Below, piece after piece: positions 21,494 to 32,526 of a stretch of 64,000 nucleotides of DNA; position 1 is the stretch's first letter; each line of letters starts with the position of its first letter. The notes under the pieces are model-generated. The model was not told where the DNA came from. It saw only the letters and a list, made by a program, of their open reading frames with translations, and ran no database searches. The DNA comes from Panax quinquefolius (Eukaryota > Streptophyta > Magnoliopsida > Apiales > Araliaceae): positions 95,181,065 through 95,245,064 of the forward strand of contig CM035166.1 in assembly GCA_020205615.1 (NCBI GenBank), written 5' to 3'. The translations under genes and the position numbers were made by a program.

Positions 21494-21740
21494 TCTAGAT
21501 TCATTCCTCCCATTGTAATAATCCTTGATTTTTTTGAAACTCCCATGTCACTTAAGTTTTGAAACTCATGACCTTTGAGTTTTGAAACCTCCAAGTATTA
21601 ATGTTCATGTACCTATATATAGTAGCATTGTAAAGAGAATGATAGAGGTACAAATATACTAGAACTTACATGAAAATATAAGGAGAATGCTCTCTCTTTT
21701 CACTAATCATTGTTCTTAATATTAGTATTTTTTTATAACA
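21491..21740 (+). mobile_element. Ty1/copia LTR, 3' part
   Basis: The block TCATTCCTCCCATTGTAATA through GAGAATGCTCTCTCTTTT to TATAACA matches 41789-41915. It ends in CA and is followed by CGTTATCAGCACG, a phrase often seen at copia primer sites. The (TA)n tract at 21442-21490 has a counterpart in the other LTR (41753-41777). The copy here keeps about 110 bases (GAAACTCCCATGTCAC... ) absent from the other. Its 5' end is unclear. Confidence 0.65.
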
Positions 21741-21741
21741 C

Positions 21742-21756
21742 GTTATCAGCACGATA
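21742..21756 (+). other. copia primer-binding site
   Basis: GTTATCAGCACGATA directly after the LTR end. The phrase TATCAGCACGA is commonly found at this position in copia elements and partly matches initiator tRNA-Met. Confidence 0.5.
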
Positions 21757-23159
21757 TGTAATGTAGCACATAACCACATTCAATCCACAAACACAACAGA
21801 ACTGAAAAACTTGCAACCTAATTATTTGAGCAAGAAGCATAGGAAATGCAATATTTCTAGTTAAAAGTAAACATACATGTGATCATCTGGTTAATGCATC
21901 AAATTAAAACCATAAAATACTTGAATGAACCACACATGGTGGGTGTATTGGTTCAAATAGGTCATCTTGAATTCTTTTTAAGAAATATGAACACTAAATA
22001 ACAATAATTAAATGTGATAGTTTGGTAATTAATTTACTTTGATATAATCAACATGTAAATGAATCTTCTGGTTCTTTAAGAGATGTTCATGGGAGTTTTC
22101 AATAATTTAACGCATCATTATTGATCTTCGATGATCATGCAAAATCATAAAAATATTTGGATTCGAACACTTCTGGTGTATTACAATATTTGTTTCAACT
22201 ATTCTCATTTTAATATAATATAACCCAGAAGATAAAATATACACTTTTTCTAATATAAGCTTCTGGCCTGATACTATTGAAGTAATATAAAGAAATTATT
22301 CACTGTCTTTGCTATTGGTTTCAATATGATAACCATTATAACGTATATCCTTAAAGCTGAGCAACTTTCTGCTTGTCTCAAAAGAATATAAAGAATCATC
22401 AATACAAAGTTTTGTGTCATTTGATAACATTATAATTGTTCTTTCAGAGACTTTAATTAAGTTTGATGAGCTTCTGACCCATACATCTTTATATATGCAA
22501 AAACATAAATTTAACTTTATTACTTAAAACATAAATAAAATATATAATAAAAATACTTATTATAATGCCATAATATCACTTATGGGAACATAGTTTCCTT
22601 TATCGCTTCAGGAAATATTTTGTGAATTTACGCTCTCGATATTGCTGCTGCAGGAGCATATTCGAGGCATGAAATATAATAAATATTTTTTCTACATGTC
22701 TTTATCATTTCATAAGACAAGTGAGTCTTTTACTGTAAAGTACTCTGATTTTCATTTTCATGGAGATGATAGCGAATAAAAATCATTAATTTTGCATGAT
22801 CCTACGTGGATGCATGATTGCCAACTTTAATTGTATCTCCAAAATTCTTTGCCTTTATAAGAATCTGATCAGCATCAAGAATCCATGACAAATAATTCTT
22901 GTTCGATATAAATCAAGAGCAACAAATTCAAATTTATAAGATTTGACATCTATATAAATATATAAATACGTAAGAAATTAAATAACTAAGTATAAATTTA
23001 TAAGAAGACAATAAAAATATTTACCCTTCTCTAGTCACTTTCAAAGTGGGAGAATTGGGAGGTGAAATGATTATTTGTTTATACTAATACTACTACATCA
23101 CAAAAGTAGTGTACTTACGTAATTTGTATTCTCAGAAACTTCAGAGTTGTCCATTATCA
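21757..23159. other. decayed DNA after the copia primer site, no readable gene
   Basis: By position this should be copia gag and integrase, but no zinc knuckle or integrase motif can be read in any frame. It is AT-rich with many stops. Confidence 0.4.
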
Positions 23160-23840
23160 TTATCTTAAATAAAACTCTTGAAGAGTTATCCCCTGAAGAG
23201 GATGAGTTATCTCATGAAGAGTATCAGGTACTTGAAAATAACGAGATCTCGATACATTATGTATATACAGGAGACAAATATATTGGATAGAAATAAAATT
23301 GTTGTCGACAACATATTTTCATATAAAATTTTTCTTGATATTACCAGAAGTAATGATCATGAATATAAATCACAAATTACTGATGAATGTAGAAATGTTT
23401 GGCCAATGTGGAAAGAGGCGATTTAAGCATAATTAAATTCAATAAGTAAATGTGAAGTTTTTGGACATGTAGTCCGAACACCTGAAGGTAATGCCTGTTG
23501 GATACAAATGGGTATTTGTACATAAACGAAATAAGAAAAATAAAATTATATGGTACAGAACGCAACTTGTAGCACAAGGTTTCTTGCAAAGACCTGATAT
23601 TGATTATGAAGAAACATATGCTGGACATAATTACATTCAGATTTTTATTTAGCTTGGTAGCAAAAGAAAATTTGGAAATGGGATTAATAGATGTTGTTAC
23701 AGCATATCTATATGGATCATTAGATAATGATATATACATAAAAATCCCTGAAGGATATAAAATGCCTGAAGCATATAATTCTACATCTCAAAGTATGTAT
23801 TTTATCAAGCTACAAAGATCATTTTATGCATCAACTTGAA
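23160..23840 (+). pseudogene. Ty1/copia reverse transcriptase remnant
   Basis: Frames carry NEISIHYVYTGDKY, NKIVVDNIFSYKI, YKWVFVHKRNKKNK, LVAQGFLQRPDIDYEETYA, then FRFLFSLVAKENLEMGLIDV and TAYLYGSLDNDIYIKIPEGY. These are the start of the copia RT domain (VGYKWVF...LVAQGF..DYEET). Several stops and frame changes lie between the blocks. The palm segment with the YVDD motif is absent because the sequence jumps from QRSFY to the RNase H end. In a working element this enzyme copies the RNA into DNA. Confidence 0.8.
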
Positions 23841-24150
23841 GACATTGTAATAAAATTAAACATATTTTACGTTATCTTCGTGAGACTATTGATTTGGGAT
23901 TATTTTATCCAAAGGGTGATAGAACCATTCATATTGCACAAAAATTATTTTTTACACATGAGCCCCAGAAGAATGGCGATATTGATATCAAGCATATATG
24001 ATCATGTGATAATTTGGTTGATATATTCATTAAGTCATTACCAACTACGATTTTGAAGAAGATGGTGCACAATATTGGCATGCTTCGACTTAATGATATT
24101 TTTACCATGAACAATAGAAATTCTATGTACTTATGAAGGGGGGTAAAAAG
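23841..24150 (+). pseudogene. Ty1/copia RNase H C-terminal remnant
   Basis: Translated blocks HILRYLRETIDLGLFYPKGD, KLFFTHEPQKNGDIDIKHI and LPTTILKKMVHNIGMLRLND are the usual end of a copia polyprotein. The junction with the RT block upstream shows an internal deletion. A purine tract (GAAGGGGGG) follows at 24134, before LTR-like sequence. Confidence 0.75.
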
Positions 24151-24163
24151 GATATGTGTTGAT

Positions 24164-24335
24164 TGTACTCTTTTTCCTTCATTAAGGTTTTTTCCCATTG
24201 GATTTTTCTTTGCAAGGTTTTAATGAGGCAATCCCAAGGCACTAGAAGTTATACAAGAATATTGTACTCTTTTCCTTCTTCAAAATTTTTCCCACTGGGT
24301 TTTTATTTGGTAAAGTTTTTAACGAGGCATATTCT
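24164..24335 (+). mobile_element. two partial copia LTR starts in tandem
   Basis: TGTACTCTTTTTCCTTC..AAGGTTTTTTCCCATTGG..GAGGCA occurs at 24164-24234 and again, diverged, at 24263-24333. The same opening is at 41640-41696. Two starts in succession indicate at least two copia copies joined here. Confidence 0.55.
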
Positions 24336-24382
24336 TAGAAAATTATTGCAAAAGAACTCTATCCATTCTGTATGAAGACAAT
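24336..24382 (+). pseudogene. copia RNase H, upstream half (split by the 17 kb insertion)
   Basis: The bases before 24383 read in frame as ILYED and continue, after the insertion, at 41382 as NAAYIVQF. The ACAAT at 24378-24382 is repeated at 41377-41381. This is direct evidence that the gypsy block interrupted this gene. Confidence 0.75.
24378..24382. repeat. target-site duplication ACAAT, left copy
   Basis: ACAAT immediately left of the LTR start TGTGACGC (24383). The identical five bases follow the LTR end at 41376. Confidence 0.9.
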
Positions 24383-25085
24383 TGTGACGCCCCCAAAATA
24401 GGTATACAACACCCATTCTGAGTCGCCAAATACATGGTACAGAAAGCAAACTACAACTTCAATAATATAATTGTCGTGCAAAATACGACAACACATACTG
24501 TGAGTTTAAATACAAATATTATCTTCTAGACAATATCCACACTCAAATAAGTCCTCATTACAATTATTCAAACACTATTTTACAAAAATAGTGAGGATTG
24601 CTAAAATATCTTTCTAGAACCATCACTCCATACCTCGACTAGATCCTGCTATGTTCTCACCTCCTGAGAAGAAAAATGGAACAAAAAGGAAAAGGGTAAG
24701 CTCAACTAAACCAATAAAAAATATTATGACTAAGATAATATACAATAAATTATCATTAGTTTTCAACAGGGAAAAATCTGATAAAATATAATAAACAACA
24801 AGTTTTAGATCAACAACTGCAGCGAAAACAGCAATCCATTAGAAGAGTCAAGTAGAGAATGAGTTCTACTATCTTCTAAGATTTAAAAGTCTATCATCAA
24901 TATTTTATCTCTGTAACATCAATCAATATACATCTTTAATCAAATATTCATCTTTGCACTACAGGCCAAAGATATTCATTTGTATCACCAGTCGGTCATG
25001 TTCATCTCAACACATGTTCATCTTTGCACTACGGGCAAAAGATATTCATCGATTAATCATTCATCTTTGCTACTGAAGCCAAAGA
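24383..25085 (-). mobile_element. outer gypsy element, 3' LTR, first part
   Basis: Starts TGTGACGCCCCCAAAATAGG and matches 38932-39620 of the partner LTR. It is interrupted at 25086 by the inner element and resumes at 35245. CAG/CTG words are mostly kept here (ATTCTGAGTCGCC, ATGGTACAGAAAGC). Confidence 0.9.
25081..25085. repeat. target-site duplication AAAGA, left copy
   Basis: AAAGA immediately before the inner element (25086), repeated at 35240-35244 directly after it. The site lies in a CCAAAGATATTC unit of the outer LTR. Confidence 0.9.
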
Positions 25086-27803
25086 TGTGACGCCCCAAAA
25101 TAGGTATACATCACCCATTCCGAAGTTGTCAATACATGGTACAGAAACAACTACAACTTTATTATTACAACAGTAAAACTGTGAGTTTAAATACAAATAT
25201 TATCTTCTAGACAATATTTATACTCACATAAATCCTCATCACATTTATTGATACATTATTTTACAAAAATGGTGAGGACTACTAAACAATCCTTTCTAAA
25301 ACCTTCATTCCATACCCCGACTCATACTCGCTATATTCTCGCCTCCTGAGAAGAATGGAACAAAAGGAAAAGGGTGAGCTCAACTAGCTCAAGAAAGAAT
25401 ATTATGACTAAGATAATATACAACAAATTATCGTTAGTCTTCAACAGGAAAAATTTAATAGAATACAATAGACAACAAATTTTCAATCAATATTCAAGCA
25501 TGAAATAATAATTCATTAGAAGAGTTAAGTAGAGAATGCAAACTACTATCTTCTATGTATGAATTTAAAAGTTCATCGCCTATCTTTTATCCCCTCAGAA
25601 CAACAATCAATATACATCTCGAATCAAATATTCATCTTTGCACTACAAAGCCAAAGATATTCATCACCGGTCATGTTCATTTAAACACTGCTCATCTTTG
25701 CACTACAGCCAAAGATATTAATCACCATCGGTCATGTTCATCTCAACACTGCTCATCTTTGCACTACAGTGCCAAAGATATTCTTCGAAATCATTCATCT
25801 TTGCACTACAGCCAAAGATATTCTTCAGAAATCATTCATCTTTGCACTACAGTGCCAAAGATATTCAATAATATCATCATTTAAGACCGAGGATGATGAA
25901 AATATTTTTTAAAGAACGAATCCAAAGAAAACAAAATGACAAGGATTAAGGATTAAGGATTCGTACTTTGTTTTATCCATGTCCAACAATACCTCAAAAT
26001 AATCATAGTGGTGTAAAATTCAAGAATGATCAAAACATGGATACAATCAAAGCTAGTATCCGTATAGATGTTTTGGACAAAAAGAAAAATTTCATTTTTC
26101 TATGAATAGTGCCATATACGTGAATAGTGTCAGATATCGTGAATAAATGCTTGGCCGTATACGTAAATAGTAACTCTACACCAAAAGATAGAAATTCCAC
26201 AAAAAAATATTTTCACGCTTCGCTTAATAGTACTCGTGAATAAGAATCGTGAATAGTAACTCATGAATAGTAACTCGTGAATAAGAACTCATGAATAGTA
26301 ACCCCACATGAAAAAGTTCCAAATTTGATAAAACTTCGTGATCAACATTTCAAAGATAATGATATCAAGAAATAATATCATTACGAAAAAAATAATATCC
26401 CTTACCTCAAAGAATCAAGATTTCTAAAGGAAAGGCTCAAGTGATGTTGAATGAAACTTGTAATCGAATAAAGAACTCTCAAAGTATCTAAATACTCACA
26501 AAATACGCTCAACAATATAGAGAGAAAAGAGAAAACTTTGTTTCGTGTGATTTTCAATTCTAACTTAGCCTCTCTATTTATAGAAAATGTTAGCCCGTAC
26601 CAAGCGATTTCGACTCGCCACTTCTGATGGCTTTACTCGCTACTATTGCCACCCACCACATTTGAAATAAAATTCAGCACATTTCTTCACCAACCACAAG
26701 TGGGGCCCACTCAATTCTAGAATTTTCCACCAAAATCAATTATAACCCTAATTTCCTAATCGAGACACCTCTTAAAATTCATAACAAATCATTCGTGCAT
26801 TTTTAATCTGCTCAAAATTTGTGGACATATACTCAACTTATGTATGTATAACATACCCAAAATTACCACAATCCAACTATTTGATTAAAAATTATAATCC
26901 CAATAATATATCTCAAAACCCCGATTTAATTTTTAATACCTCCAATCTGGTAAAATACCGATAAAACACCTCAACAATAATTTCTTCATTTATAACCACA
27001 TAAATAAATCCATCATTTATATCCACATAAAATAAATATTTCTTTATCATATGAATCAATAATTAATTATTCACAAATAATATTACAGTAATCACAATTA
27101 TGACAACCAAAGCCGCTCCTCAAGAAAGAGGGGCTTTCCGATAAGGATTTCTCCTTCATCGCGCCGCAATTAGGTGACCAAACCTCTCCTCGATGTAACT
27201 TTCTAGACATTGCCAATAATGCTATCTAATAATATTATTTAAATAATATGAATTATTGATCCGATAATGGAGATAATGTGCAAGACAATTATCGAACAAC
27301 AATGATATAAAATATCAACGCAAAGAATTATCAATCAATAAAATAAAATATTGAACAAGAATTCACCGTGAAAAATTATCGAGTAGTGCCTTTCACGTAA
27401 GGATCAATAATTCAACAATACTGCGGCAATACCGCAGCCATCGCAAACCACGCCAGACATCGTATTTTAACCACCGGTATTCCAACAATCTTAATTGCAG
27501 AATAACTACGCCAAGTTATTTTTAACCAACTTATATTTGTCGCTTTCTTTCATCCAATCGCTTTCAGTTATGGGGCCCACACATGGTCAAGCTACGTCAA
27601 ATTTAATATTCTCGACAAGATTTAATATTCCACGACCAAACGAATATTCCCCGACAAAAATGAATATTTTATAACCACTTGCTTATTTTGAAATATTTAT
27701 GATTTAACCCTTAACTATCCACATTAATCAAATCAACCCTTACTATTTCAAAATAATAAATAAAGGAAATTCCTTTTTTTATTTAAAAAATTTCGGTCTT
27801 ACA
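25086..27803 (-). mobile_element. inner gypsy element, 3' LTR
   Basis: 2718 bp from TGTGACGCCCC to GGTCTTACA. Its partner at 32527-35239 is 2713 bp. The two are nearly the same by eye; the differences cluster at CAG/CTG words. It contains five or six TTTGCACTACA..CCAAAGATATTC units at 25631-25865 and GAATAAGAACTC/GAATAGTAACTC units near 26230-26300. Confidence 0.9.
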
Positions 27804-27825
27804 ACTCCCTCCTTATGAAATTTCG
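27804..27825 (-). other. polypurine tract of the inner element
   Basis: On the minus strand AAATTTCATAAGGAGGGAGT precedes the LTR start TGTAAGACC. Confidence 0.75.
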
Positions 27826-28900
27826 TCCCTCAAAATCGACGTGACGTGCACTCGTGTTTCAAAAGGTGAGGATACCTCGCTTTCATTTCCGCTTCCAATT
27901 CCTGTGTCATTTCCTCTATAGCATGATTCCTCCACAAAACTTTAACTTGTGGTATGACCTTTTCATGCGTAGGACATGCTCCTTCCTATCCAAGATCTTG
28001 ATAGTACCTCCTCATACGCTAAGTCTTCTGGCTATCTCGTCCTGGTTCTAACTCAATAACGTGGTTCGGGTCTTTCACATATTTACGGCACGTATATGTG
28101 AAACACATTATGAACACGAGACATACTTTGAGGTAACGCAAGTCTATAGGCTACATTTCCTACTCGGTCAAGAATTTGAAATGGACCAATAAATAGTGGA
28201 TCGAGCTTTCCTCTCTTCCCAAATCTTGTAACTCCTTCCATGGAGCAACTCGCAACAATAATACATGATCCCCACATTAAATTCCACGCCCTTTCGATGA
28301 AGATCCGCATAACTCTTTTGTCGATCTTGAGCCGCTTTGTATACGCTTGTCGAATTATTTGGATCTTTTCGGTAGTCATATCGCATTTAACTCGGTCCCA
28401 ACAATGTTGCTTCACCCACCTCATCCCAACATATCGAGAACGACATTTTCGGCCCATATAATGCTTCAATGGAGCCACACCTATACTTGCTTGCGATAAT
28501 CTGTTGTTGTAGGAGAATTCCACCAATGGTAAATACTTATCCCAACCGCCTTGAAGTCTAGGACACAGTAGTCTTAATAAATCTTCAAGAGTTTGAATAG
28601 TCCTCTCTCGATTGTCCGTCTGCTTGGGGATGGTATGCCAACTAAATCGCAAACTGCGCTCCATAGCTTTTTGCAAGCTAACCCAAAATCTTGAAGTGAA
28701 TCTTGGGTCACGATCCAAACTATGGATACAAGCATGCCATGCAACCTCACAATCTCATTTACGTATATACTAGCAAGACGCTCAAGTGAATAAGTCTCCG
28801 AGATCGGCAAGAAATGAGCGTACTTGGTTAATCTATCAACAATAACCCAAATAGCATTGATGCCTTGAGAAACCGTAGGAAGACCCGTAACGAAATCCAT
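27826..28900 (-). pseudogene. gypsy integrase and chromodomain-like end (inner element)
   Basis: The 28083-28718 frame (211 residues) shows DRDPRFTSRFW (second catalytic Asp), RERTIQTLEDLLRL (catalytic Glu), GGWDKYLPLVEFSYNN, GVTRFGKRGKLDP, FIGPFQILDRVGNVAYRLAL and [10 protein letters not shown]. The 28574-28900 frame holds the start of the core (MDFVTGLPTVSQG, first Asp; VDRLTKYAHFLPIS). The chain ends near 27830 with a W-rich tail as in 17305-17562. Two frame changes break it. The nearly equal LTRs argue for a young insertion, so the breaks may be consensus errors. Function: cDNA insertion, with the tail perhaps guiding it to chromatin. Confidence 0.8.
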
Positions 28901-29039
28901 GGTAATGTGTTCCCACTTCCATTCCTAATCTCAAGTGGTTGCAACGGACCCTTAGGTACTAGATGCTCCGCCTTTACACGCTAGCAAGTTAAACACATCG
29001 AGATAAACTTTGCAATCTCTCTCTTCATATTATTCCACC

Positions 29040-29870
29040 AAAATGTATGTCAAGATCACGATACATTTTAGTACTTCCAGATGGATTGCAAATGGTATCA
29101 GTGTGCCTCCATCATAATCTTGTACTTCAAATCGAGTCGTTAGAAACACAAAGTCTAGAGTGGACTCAAGTATTCCTTCTTCATCAATTCTCGCTCCTAA
29201 TAGCTCCTTCTTGTACTTTCTTCTTCATACGATCATCACCCGGCCTGCGGGCTTGAGCAACCTTAACTTTTTCTATTAAAGTTGGCTCTACGCGATACTT
29301 GACATCATCGCACTCGCTCCTCGCATATGATCTTCTACTCAACGCGTCCACCTACCACGCTCGCTTTTCCAAGATGGTGGTATCAATAGTGTGGTCGTAG
29401 TATTTCAATAGTTCGAGCCAACGTCAGTCAAGCATGTTGAGTTCTTTTTGAGTGAAGAAATATTTAAGGCTTTTATGGTCCTAATATATCTCCACTTTCT
29501 CCCCATATAGATAGTGCCTCCATATCTTTAATAATAAAACGATCGCGCCGCTAACTCTAGATCATGAGTAGGATAATTCCTCTCATACTCTTTAAGTTTT
29601 CGCGGGCATAGGCTATGACTTTCCCACGCTGCATGAGAACACATCCTAACCCTTTACACCAAGCATCATCAGAGATAACAAATCCATCCGAACCAGATGG
29701 TATTGTTAGAACAGTCTTAAATAAGTCTCCTCTTAAGCTCTTGGAAACTTTTCTCGATTCTTCACTCCAAACGAATTTTGTATCCTTCCGAGTTAGCCGA
29801 GTTAATGGAGTAGCGATTCGAGAAAACCCTTCCACGAATCTCCGATAATAACCAAATAAGCCCAAAAGCT
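29040..29870 (-). pseudogene. RNase H region of gypsy pol (inner element)
   Basis: The 29557-29865 frame reads [20 protein letters not shown], then TRKDTKFVWSEESRK (RT connection) and a degraded RNase H (SDGFVISDDAW, GLGCVLMQRGKVIAYA). Further left is the linker to integrase, matching 2720-2880 in A1. RNase H would remove the RNA template strand. Confidence 0.7.
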
Positions 29871-31181
29871 ACATACTTGAACACCGACTTCTGTTGTTCT
29901 AAACTTTGTATTGCTTCAATCTTCACGATCAACAGATACTCCATGTTTTGACACCACATGCCCAAGAAATGCTACTTCCTCGCCGTAACTCGCATTTCTT
30001 CAATTTGGCATAAAGTTGGTTTTCACGAAGCCTTTGAGTACCAAATTTCAAATGGTGCTCATGATCTTCACGACTTTTGGAATATATAAGGATGTCATCA
30101 ATAAAGACAACAACGAATCGATCCAAATATTCCTTGAATACTCGGTTCATCATATCCATGAAAGCCAGCAGGAGCATTAGTTAGTCCGAAAGACATGACT
30201 AAGAATTCATAATGCCCATACCGAAGTTCTCAAGGCGCCTTTGAATATCCTCGCCTAATCTTCACCGATGATATCCGTAATCTAAGATCGATTTTGAAAA
30301 GAATTGTGCCCCTTGCAATCGGTCAAACAAGTCATCAATACGAGGTAGAGGATACCTATTCTCGATGGTGACATGGTTCAATTCGATAGTCAATACAAAA
30401 AGTCGCATACTCCCGCCTTTCTTCTTTACAAATAAAACAGAGCACCCCAAGGAGATGTACTAGATCGAATGAAACCAATGTCCAACAATTCTCAGTAGTT
30501 GGACCTTTAACTCCCAAGTTCAATAGAGCCATTCGATATGGGGTTTTAGAAATGGGCTTTGTACCAGTTCAAGATCAATAAAGAATTCAACTTCACGCTC
30601 GGGGTAGACCGGAAGTTCTTCAGAAATACGTCCAGAAAGTCAATAACAACAGAATATTATTCAAATTTGACGTGTCTTTATTCAAATCCATAACATGGGC
30701 TAAGAAAGCTTGACATCCGCTTTTCAATAAACGAATAGCTTTATGATTAGATATGATGTTGATTGATTTTAATGGTTTAGTTGCTTGAATTCGATAACAA
30801 AGTTGGTTAGGAATATGAAAACTAACAACCTTACGAAAACAATCAATTTTGGCATGATGAGTAGTTAACCAATCAATCCCTAAAATCACATCAAAAGCAA
30901 GTATCTTTAAAGAGATAAGGTCAATGTAAGGTAATGGTGCCAACTTGAATCAAACAAGATTTATAAACAAAGGATGTGATGAAAGTTTCTCCTAACGGAG
31001 TTTCCACAGATAGGTCAAAGTCTAATTTCTCCTGAGTCAAGTTTAAACGTTGAGCACAAGGCAGAGAGATAAAAATGAATGGGTAGCACCAAAGATCAAA
31101 TAAGGTATAAACTTCGCAAGAATTTATAAATAGCTTACCCGTGATCACCTCGCTTGGGTTTCTCGACATGACCAAATACAC
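29871..31181 (-). pseudogene. gypsy protease and reverse transcriptase (inner element)
   Basis: From right to left: a protease with [30 protein letters not shown] and [15 protein letters not shown] (30921-31181); [20 protein letters not shown] (30620-30943); RT blocks [20 protein letters not shown] and [19 protein letters not shown] (30262-30450); and [20 protein letters not shown] (29929-30177), which carries the catalytic Asp pair. The protease DTGSTHSF motif of the better copy is scrambled here. Compare 36120-37612, where almost all of this is in two frames. Confidence 0.8.
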
Positions 31182-31199
31182 AACAAACGCTTCTTCCCT

Positions 31200-32424
31200 A
31201 ATCGCTGACTTTGACTTTTCTCGGGACGATCTTTTGAGTCACCGTCCTCACGAACTAGGTTTCGCTACTGCATAATCTCGAGCGATATGTCCTTCCTTTC
31301 CACAACTATAGCATACCTTGAACTGTTGTGGGCGCTTGACCGATATGTCCCTCTTTTCCGATTTGTAGATATATGACCGGTGGTCGCTTCTCTCCCTAGA
31401 ACCGGCTTGTCGCCAAGACCGCTGCCTTCACATAGTCGTTGTTAAATCTCCTTTTTAAAATCTCCTCCCCACTCGCTTTTTCGCTTTTCATGACCATGAT
31501 TACCACCAGTGTTACCACCATTTCGTCTCATTCTCTTTTCTCCGCAGTTATCATTATTCTGCTGATCGCTATCTCTCGGTACGATCCTCGTTATGGTCCT
31601 CAATGACCGCACTTCGTATCTCGCTCTAATAATTGAGCCCCATTTATAACATCTCAATAAAGAGAAAGTTTATGAGAAATGAGATATCGACGATGCCGGT
31701 TTCAAACCTCTAAGAAACATCCGCGTCATACGCTCCTCATTCTCCACCAAATGAGGTGCAAACTCGATAACTCGCAAACTTTGCCTCGCATCGAGAGACA
31801 CCGCCATGTTGTTTTGCTCTAATCTGATGAACTCCACTTCCTTCATATGACGAACACTTTCGTGAAAGTATTTGTCATTAAATAGTCTCTCAAACGCTCC
31901 CAAAGACATGCCGAAAAGCGGTTGGATGGGTACGCTTCACGACTCCCACCAAGAGTCTGCGCTTCGCCACGGAACATAAAGGTGGCGAATGGAACCTTCG
32001 TTCTCCGCATCCCAAGACATCGAATATCTTGGTAATTTGCTTGACCCATGTTTCCGCCATGATCGGATCTCGCTTTCCTTAAATTCGTGGTCCCAACTCT
32101 TTGAACTGCTCACGCGATAACCCGTGAATTGCTATCATTTCTCCTCGTATTTTGAACACGAGTCTCCTCGTCGATTTTGCATGAATCGCAAAAAGCTTCT
32201 AAACATCCCCTCGCTCATCATCTCGCTTTCGGTGGTGTTGTTCACAGAGGAACATTGCCACCACTAGACGCTCTCCTCGCTTGGTAAAGACAGCATCTCC
32301 ACTTGGTCTCATTTACTCCATCGTTAATATTCTCGACGACATTCTCAAATACCGCCATAAAACAAGGGTTAATTAAGGAAATCAATATATCACATAATAT
32401 CCCTATATATCGACCAACTAACAA
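31200..32424 (-). pseudogene. gag with canonical Retrotrans_gag domain and zinc knuckle (inner element)
   Basis: N-terminus near 32340-32360 (VFENVVENINDGVNET). The capsid-like domain is at 31670-31909: FERLFNDKYFHESVRHMKEV, EFIRLEQNNMAVS, FAPHLVENEERMTRMFLRGL, a clear Retrotrans_gag signature. A basic linker follows (31442-31657), then a zinc knuckle near 31270-31325 ([14 protein letters not shown]). Frames change at least four times. This is the ordinary gag type, unlike the coiled-coil form at 48462-49253. Confidence 0.8.
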
Positions 32425-32506
32425 ATAAGCTTAGGTAGGACACACTAGCGAAGGATTTACTCGCCTCCCCCTCCTAGTTCTATTCCCCGATCTCCGCCAG
32501 ATCATA

Positions 32507-32526
32507 TCCCTAAGCTCGATACCAAC
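32507..32526 (-). other. primer-binding site of the inner element
   Basis: The minus strand reads GGTTGGTATCGAGCTTAGGG next to the LTR. It matches the initiator-tRNA-Met complement TGGTATCAGAGC except that CAG appears as CG. Confidence 0.7.

Noticed and set aside
21331..21594. 87-residue minus-strand frame
   Set aside because: Half of it is TA microsatellite; the rest is copia LTR and the inverted-repeat element.
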